Below the pieces are notes generated by a model that was given only the letters and a program-made list of their open reading frames with translations, made no database searches and was not told where the DNA came from. A stretch of 64,000 bases of DNA from the NCBI RefSeq assembly GCF_014205885.1, contig NZ_JACHFB010000001.1, positions 186,001 through 250,000 on the forward strand, in the 5' to 3' direction. Made by a program: the position numbers and the translations under genes. Origin of the DNA: Borreliella californiensis (GTDB lineage Bacteria; Spirochaetota; Spirochaetia; Borreliales; Borreliaceae). Shown here piece by piece: positions 58,436 to 64,000 of the stretch. The first letter of the stretch is position 1. Each line of letters opens with the position of its first letter.

Positions 58436-59410
58436 AATCTTGTTTATGAAATCAACTGTACACTTTGTGAAGTATGATGTGTTTTGGGCGCTTTTATAGC
58501 TTTGGTTCCCAATAGGTACGTGTGCGTGTGAATTTTCAAGAAGTATAATAGGAATATCCCTTTTTTCACCCCCATAATTTTTAATAAATTCGTTTATTTT
58601 TATTGGATCTACTGTATGATCATTGGGCGTGTGGGCTATTATTAAAGGTATTTTGATTTCATTGAAATTATATGAATTTAATAATTTGACAAGGCCCATC
58701 ATTGCAATAATTGCATCTACATGTTGTACTTTTGAAGAGTGGCTTTTTATAGTCATATATTCTTTTCGTTTATACTCTTTTGTTTCGAATTTATTATAAC
58801 CACCTGTTATAAGATATGCAATTTGTCGTCCCCAGGGATAGTAAACGATATTTGTTCTCTTGTCATAAGGGAATATGTTAGGAGAAATTAATGCCACCGA
58901 ATTTATTTCATTTGGATAGTTTGCTAAGGCCCATATGCTGGCAGCACCCCCATTAGAGGTCCCAATTAATATTAATTTATCACCTATTAATTTGCCAATG
59001 TTAATAGCTTCATCAATGTCTCTCAGCCAATCTTGGGTAGTTATTCCCCGAAATGCATTTTTATTGTTAATTCCGTGTCCCTTAAGTCTTGTAAAAAAAA
59101 TATTTGCATTAAGAGCTTTTGCAATATTATTTGGAACCGGATAAATTTCATTTTTTGATGCTCCAAATCCATGAATATAGACTACAGAATATTTTGTTTT
59201 TTGTGCTTTTTCTTTATACCAGATTATTTCTTTTTTTGTATTATTTGCTAAATTAAATTGTAATTCTTCTTTTAATAAGTAATTGTCAATTTCTTCTATG
59301 TCTTTAGGTATTGTTTTTTTTAAAAATTCATTTTTAAATTTTATCCTAGGACTAACTAGTATTAAGAGCAATAAGAATATAAGTATAAAAATGATATTTT
59401 TTATATTCAT
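58427..59410 (-). CDS. membrane-anchored alpha/beta-hydrolase (lipase)
   Basis: A 327-residue alpha/beta-hydrolase with an N-terminal signal or membrane anchor (about 5-19). Nucleophile Ser152 in GTSNGG, oxyanion loop HGFGASKNE, acid Asp in HTPNDHTVDP and His in ENSHAHVPIG. The B. burgdorferi protein at this locus (BB0646) has been reported as a lipase with haemolytic activity. Its ATG overlaps the bosR stop (ATGA), so it is co-translated with bosR. Confidence 0.9.
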   Translation of the reverse strand: MNIKNIIFILIFLLLLILVSPRIKFKNEFLKKTIPKDIEEIDNYLLKEELQFNLANNTKKEIIWYKEKAQKTKYSVVYIHGFGASKNEIYPVPNNIAKALNANIFFTRLKGHGINNKNAFRGITTQDWLRDIDEAINIGKLIGDKLILIGTSNGGAASIWALANYPNEINSVALISPNIFPYDKRTNIVYYPWGRQIAYLITGGYNKFETKEYKRKEYMTIKSHSSKVQHVDAIIAMMGLVKLLNSYNFNEIKIPLIIAHTPNDHTVDPIKINEFIKNYGGEKRDIPIILLENSHAHVPIGNQSYKSAQNTSYFTKCTVDFINKINK

Positions 59411-59937
59411 AAAGTGATTCCCTTGTTCTCTGCTGGGATATTGTTGTTAGTATGGGTATCTTTTTTGTAGCAATTATTGCAATGCCCTGAGTAAATTATT
59501 TCAATAGATTTTGTTTCCCAGTTTTCTCCAAGCTTGTCTTTCAAAATATCTTTAATATCGTCAAGTTGAATAGGGTGGACTTGATTGCATTTATTGCATT
59601 TAAAGTGAGCTATTGTGGAAGCCAAGCTTAGATAAAATTTTGTTTCTTTTTGATCAGTAGTTTTTATATCTTTTAGTATATTTCTTTCTTTTAGAATATT
59701 TAATGTGTTATATACTGTTGCTTTTGATAGGCTTGGAATTTCTTTTATAAGTTTGTTATAAACTTCTTTTGCTGTAAAGTATTCTTTTGGGTTTGATGCT
59801 ATGTAGAGAATTATTCTGTTTCTCGAATGAGATGCTTTCATTCCTAATTCCGATGTTAAATTTTTCAATAATACAGGATCGTTTGTAATGCCGACTTTTT
59901 CCAATGCGGAATGGACGTCTATTATGTTATCGTTCAT
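59407..59937 (-). CDS. bosR: BosR, Fur/PerR-family regulator
   Basis: A 176-residue Fur-family protein: helix-turn-helix with SLSKATVYNTLNIL, and two CxxC zinc pairs (Cys114/117 and Cys153/156). Arg39 (in HSRNR), a residue reported to affect DNA binding, is present. BosR is needed with RpoN/Rrp2 for transcription of rpoS, and so for mammalian virulence genes. Start ATG with AAGG upstream. Confidence 0.96.
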   Translation of the reverse strand: MNDNIIDVHSALEKVGITNDPVLLKNLTSELGMKASHSRNRIILYIASNPKEYFTAKEVYNKLIKEIPSLSKATVYNTLNILKERNILKDIKTTDQKETKFYLSLASTIAHFKCNKCNQVHPIQLDDIKDILKDKLGENWETKSIEIIYSGHCNNCYKKDTHTNNNIPAENKGITL

Positions 59938-59954
59938 ATTATTACCTTTTTGTT

Positions 59955-59964
59955 TAAATTAAAG
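59955..59964. promoter_or_regulatory. possible BosR box before bosR
   Basis: TAAATTAAAG at 18-27 bp before the bosR start matches the reported BosR element TAAATTAAAT at 9 of 10 bases, with a related ATTAAAT just after. Autoregulation is possible, but the element is AT-only and may match by chance. The rest of 59938-60033 shows nothing else. Confidence 0.3.
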
Positions 59965-60033
59965 ATTAAATACTTTTTATGTTCTTCTTAGGATAATTTT
60001 ATACCCAGTTATTAATATTTTACTACTTATTAT

Positions 60034-61722
60034 TTATTTATTTTCATATTTTTTTATATTAGTATAAAAAATTAAATTTTTTATTTTTGAATTCAGTTTT
60101 ATTTTGTTATCAAAATTATTATTTAATGGTAGTATCATTAAATTTAGTGTTTGAGAGTAATTTATTACATCTTGGATCTTGACTGTGTTATAAGAGCCTC
60201 CTATATTCAGAATTAACCATTTTTTAGAATTTATTTTTTCAATTTTATAATTAATTGTATGAATGATATGTTTTTCAACATTTAAAAAGCTTATAAAAAA
60301 GTTGCTGTTTTTATCATTTCCTTTAGATATCAAAAATTCTGTACCATTAATGTAGCCTTTAGGATTGTTTTTAGTTATTATTATTTTTTCATAAGTATCA
60401 AGATCGCTGTATTTTGCTGTTATTTTTAAATTAGTGCCTTTTGAAATTTCAAATACAGGTATTTCAAGAGCCGAGTATTCAAGAAGATAATCAGGATTGC
60501 ATTTTTTTAATGTTTTTTTATCTAGATCTATTTTAGAAGGCCATTTTATTTTAATCGATATAAAGAAGCTAGAGATAGTCTCATCTATGAAAAAATCAAT
60601 TGTTGATTTTTTAGCAGAGTTAAAAGCCAAATATTGTTTTATTCCTAAAATTTTTTCATTTGAGAAGGAAAATGAATTTTCAATAGATGCTTCTTTTATT
60701 AATTCTTTTTTTGATGAAACCTTAAAATAGGTTCTAGATGTGTTTAGAAATTCAACTTTTTTATCTTTAAATTTTATTTTATTTAATTTTCCATTTTCGA
60801 ATTTGATATTGTATTGGTCGTGAGATAGTGTAAAATTCCCTTCCATATTGTATTCTAAATTCTTAGGCACAATTGATTCTGAATTTTTTGCAATTTCATC
60901 TTGGTGCTTATTTATTAAAAATGCTCTTAAGCTTTTTTCGTTGATTTGATAATCTTTAAGTCTTTTGTTTTGAAAATTTATTATTGGTTCTTGCTCTTTA
61001 AGGGAGTTAAATTTTGGGATTTCTAGTAGTTCAGCAGTAAGCTTGGATCCTTCTAGATTTTGTATCTTAATGCTGTGTAAGTTATTTTCTAAGGCTTTTA
61101 AATAAAGTAAAAAATTTTTTAATTCTTGATTGTCATAAGTTTCTTTGATTTCATAAAAATAAATAAGAGTTTCTACGTTGCTTTTTGGAGAATCTATTTT
61201 TTGTACTTCATATAAATATTGGCAGTTATTTTTATAAAAAATTAAGTAATTTTTATTATTTTTGCTCTTTCTTATTCCTTCTGTATAATTGAAATTAAGC
61301 TTTCTGTAAAGCTCAGTCACCTTTTTTCTAAACTTTTCTATGCTGTATATGTAAAACATAATAGGCTTATTTTGAAATATGTCTTTGTATCCACTTTTGA
61401 ATGGATTTTTTAGTGCCCAATACAAATCTAAATGTATCTCATCGTGTAGCATGTATTCATGAGGGCTTCCACTGTAAGTTCCAGGCATATATATATCTGT
61501 ATTGGTTTTGAATCTTTCAAAAAGCCATTTATTCAATTCCTCATGTTCTCTTAGAATTTCAAAAAAGTATATTGGAAATGTCCAATGTATTTTGTAAGCT
61601 AGCTGTTTGTGTTCAATTAAATATTTTATATTTGATATTATTGATAACAGGTTATCTTCTGAAAATTTAGTTATTGAAATAATAATGATATAAGTTTTCA
61701 ATTTTTTTAGTTTTCTAAACAT
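60034..61722 (-). CDS. unknown 562-residue protein, glycosidase-like architecture
   Basis: No family recognised with certainty. Residues 1-150 look like an alpha/beta barrel start: hydrophobic strand YIIIISITKF, then HWTFPIYFFEILREHEELNKW, MPGTYSGSPHEYMLHDEIH. Order and spacing recall GH38/GH57-type or deacetylase barrels, where an Asp/His row binds metal. Residues 290-560 are beta-rich (KFENGKLNKIKFKDKKVEFLN), like a mutarotase-type beta-sandwich. There is no signal peptide apart from a hydrophobic stretch at 10-17, so it is likely cytosolic. Its stop lies 97 bp upstream of bosR on the same strand; a short AT-rich start. BB0648 by synteny. Confidence 0.75.
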   Translation of the reverse strand: MFRKLKKLKTYIIIISITKFSEDNLLSIISNIKYLIEHKQLAYKIHWTFPIYFFEILREHEELNKWLFERFKTNTDIYMPGTYSGSPHEYMLHDEIHLDLYWALKNPFKSGYKDIFQNKPIMFYIYSIEKFRKKVTELYRKLNFNYTEGIRKSKNNKNYLIFYKNNCQYLYEVQKIDSPKSNVETLIYFYEIKETYDNQELKNFLLYLKALENNLHSIKIQNLEGSKLTAELLEIPKFNSLKEQEPIINFQNKRLKDYQINEKSLRAFLINKHQDEIAKNSESIVPKNLEYNMEGNFTLSHDQYNIKFENGKLNKIKFKDKKVEFLNTSRTYFKVSSKKELIKEASIENSFSFSNEKILGIKQYLAFNSAKKSTIDFFIDETISSFFISIKIKWPSKIDLDKKTLKKCNPDYLLEYSALEIPVFEISKGTNLKITAKYSDLDTYEKIIITKNNPKGYINGTEFLISKGNDKNSNFFISFLNVEKHIIHTINYKIEKINSKKWLILNIGGSYNTVKIQDVINYSQTLNLMILPLNNNFDNKIKLNSKIKNLIFYTNIKKYENK

Positions 61723-61800
61723 AAATTCTTTGTCTTTATAATATAAAGATTAATTAATATTTACATTATATAATAAAAATTTTTGCTGGTTTTGTATATT

Positions 61801-61847
61801 TTGTATTTTTTAATGTATAGAAGTAATACGCTATAGCGAATGTATTA
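61801..61847 (+). promoter_or_regulatory. groEL promoter with palindrome at the start site
   Basis: TTGTAT (61801-61806) - 17 bp - TAATAC (61824-61829). The -10 box runs into a perfect 10-bp palindrome CGCTATAGCG (61829-61838), inside a wider dyad TAATAC (61824-61829) / GTATTA (61842-61847). No CIRCE-type repeat (TTAGCACTC-N9-GAGTGCTAA) is present. The rest of 61723-61913 is AT-rich leader. Confidence 0.5.
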
Positions 61848-61880
61848 AGTTTATGTTAATCTTATATTGTTATATATTAA

Positions 61881-63551
<1,671 letters not shown>

Positions 63552-63559
63552 ATTAAAGT

Positions 63560-63593
63560 TTCACCGGCAAATTTGTGTTTTTTTGCCGGTGAA
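63560..63593 (+). terminator. groEL terminator
   Basis: Perfect 12-bp GC-rich stem (TTCACCGGCAAA 63560-63571 / TTTGCCGGTGAA 63582-63593), 10-nt loop; followed by a T-rich stretch. Confidence 0.85.
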
Positions 63594-63618
63594 TATTTTA
63601 TTATTCAAAGGAATTGTT

Positions 63619-63915
63619 TTGAGTGAGGATGAATTTGTTTTTTGTATAGGCTTTGATTGTTCAAAAGCAATAGTAGATAGGCAGCTTTTAAGAGAAAATA
63701 AAGGCAAAAGCGCCAAAGAACTTTTTGAACTTGGGCTTTACAGAAGTGCCTTTAGCAAAGCTCTTTATAGAAATGACGATGGTCTTATTAATTATTTAAT
63801 TGAAGAGTATAATAAAATAAGTAACTCTAATTATACTAAAAAAGACGATTTTAAGCTTTTATTTGGAGTAGTTTATTCTGATGATATTAATAAGATAAAG
63901 GTGACATATATATAG
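63619..63915 (+). CDS. hypothetical 98-residue protein
   Basis: A small soluble protein, start TTG at 63619 with AAGGA 6 nt upstream (the frame is open from 63583, inside the groEL terminator). It begins MSEDEFVFCIGFDCSKAIVD and has two Cys, a basic-acidic middle helix (RENKGKSAKELFELGLYRSAFSKAL) that resembles a TPR-like helix pair, and no signal or span. No family recognised. It lies 13 bp before yajC and is probably in the yajC-secDF transcript. Confidence 0.7.
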   Translation: MSEDEFVFCIGFDCSKAIVDRQLLRENKGKSAKELFELGLYRSAFSKALYRNDDGLINYLIEEYNKISNSNYTKKDDFKLLFGVVYSDDINKIKVTYI

Positions 63916-63928
63916 TATAGGAGGTTTT

Positions 63929-64000
63929 GTGTTTTTATTGCAAGAATTTAGCGGCAATAGTAGCTTTTTGCGAAGTTTGTTAGTTTTTGTGCCTGTTATT
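63929..64000 (+). CDS. yajC: YajC preprotein translocase subunit (start only)
   Basis: GTG start 6 nt after AGGAGG; the visible frame runs FLLQEFSGNSSFLRSLLVFVP to the window edge, like the N terminus of spirochete YajC ahead of its membrane span. YajC associates with SecDF. The gene is cut by the window. Confidence 0.75.
   Translation, partial: MFLLQEFSGNSSFLRSLLVFVPVI

Overview
The window is a piece of the linear chromosome of a Lyme-disease spirochete (Borreliella/Borrelia burgdorferi sensu lato). The DNA is very AT-rich. Gene content and order match the B. burgdorferi B31 block from about BB0602 to BB0651 as I remember it: p66, lctP, dacA, cheD, tig-clpP-clpX-lon, rpsD, dhhP, ackA, mfd, fruA/fruK, recBCD, pncB, zwf, two nhaC, potABCD, nanE-ptsG, bosR, groEL, yajC. 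I name genes from recognisable proteins and this synteny; the exact species within the complex cannot be fixed by eye. I see no insertion sequence, prophage, CRISPR array or rRNA gene; this is core chromosome.

Layout. 1-9.3 kb: end of a DjlA-like J-domain protein, the porin/adhesin p66, lactate permease, then dacA-cheD-pcrA-pepD. 9.4-9.8 kb: a four-tRNA cluster (His, Arg, Leu, Gly). 9.9-15.7 kb: a proteostasis operon (trigger factor, ClpP, ClpX, Lon-2) ending in a 50-residue very basic protein. 15.8-21.6 kb: rpsD with initiator tRNA, a cation diffusion facilitator with an extra N-terminal domain, cytidine deaminase, the c-di-AMP phosphodiesterase DhhP and a secreted family-3 glycosidase. 21.7-32.9 kb: tRNA(CAU), DJ-1 protein, ackA, mfd, a LysM amidase, tRNA-Asn, RNase M5, an M18 aminopeptidase and a lipoprotein. 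32.9-36.4 kb: fructose PTS and 1-phosphofructokinase, a small Cys4 membrane protein, tRNA-Asp. 36.4-48 kb: recC-recB-recD with pncB upstream, then zwf followed by a perfect 81-bp tandem duplication. 48.4-55 kb: two tandem NhaC antiporters and a complete polyamine transporter. 55-64 kb: RbgA GTPase, nanE-ptsG, a lipase translationally coupled to bosR, a large uncharacterised protein with a faint glycosidase resemblance, groEL, a small unknown protein and the start of yajC.

The genes fit a host-dependent spirochete with few biosynthetic pathways: it imports lactate/sugars (LctP, FruA, PtsG), polyamines (PotABCD) and nicotinate-derived NAD precursors (PncB), salvages pyrimidines (Cdd), and controls virulence through BosR and c-di-AMP turnover.

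The most interesting signals outside ordinary genes are: a three-arm set of mutually exclusive hairpins at the lctP-p66 junction plus three copies of an 11-bp element in the p66 leader; a 22-bp perfect palindrome between the CDF transporter and a divergent small gene; the zwf tandem duplication; the basic 50-residue protein behind Lon-2; an RNase M5 gene whose 3' end is read through a tRNA gene backwards; and several bidirectional terminators that contain the stop codon of the minus-strand gene. No clearly new multi-gene system was found.
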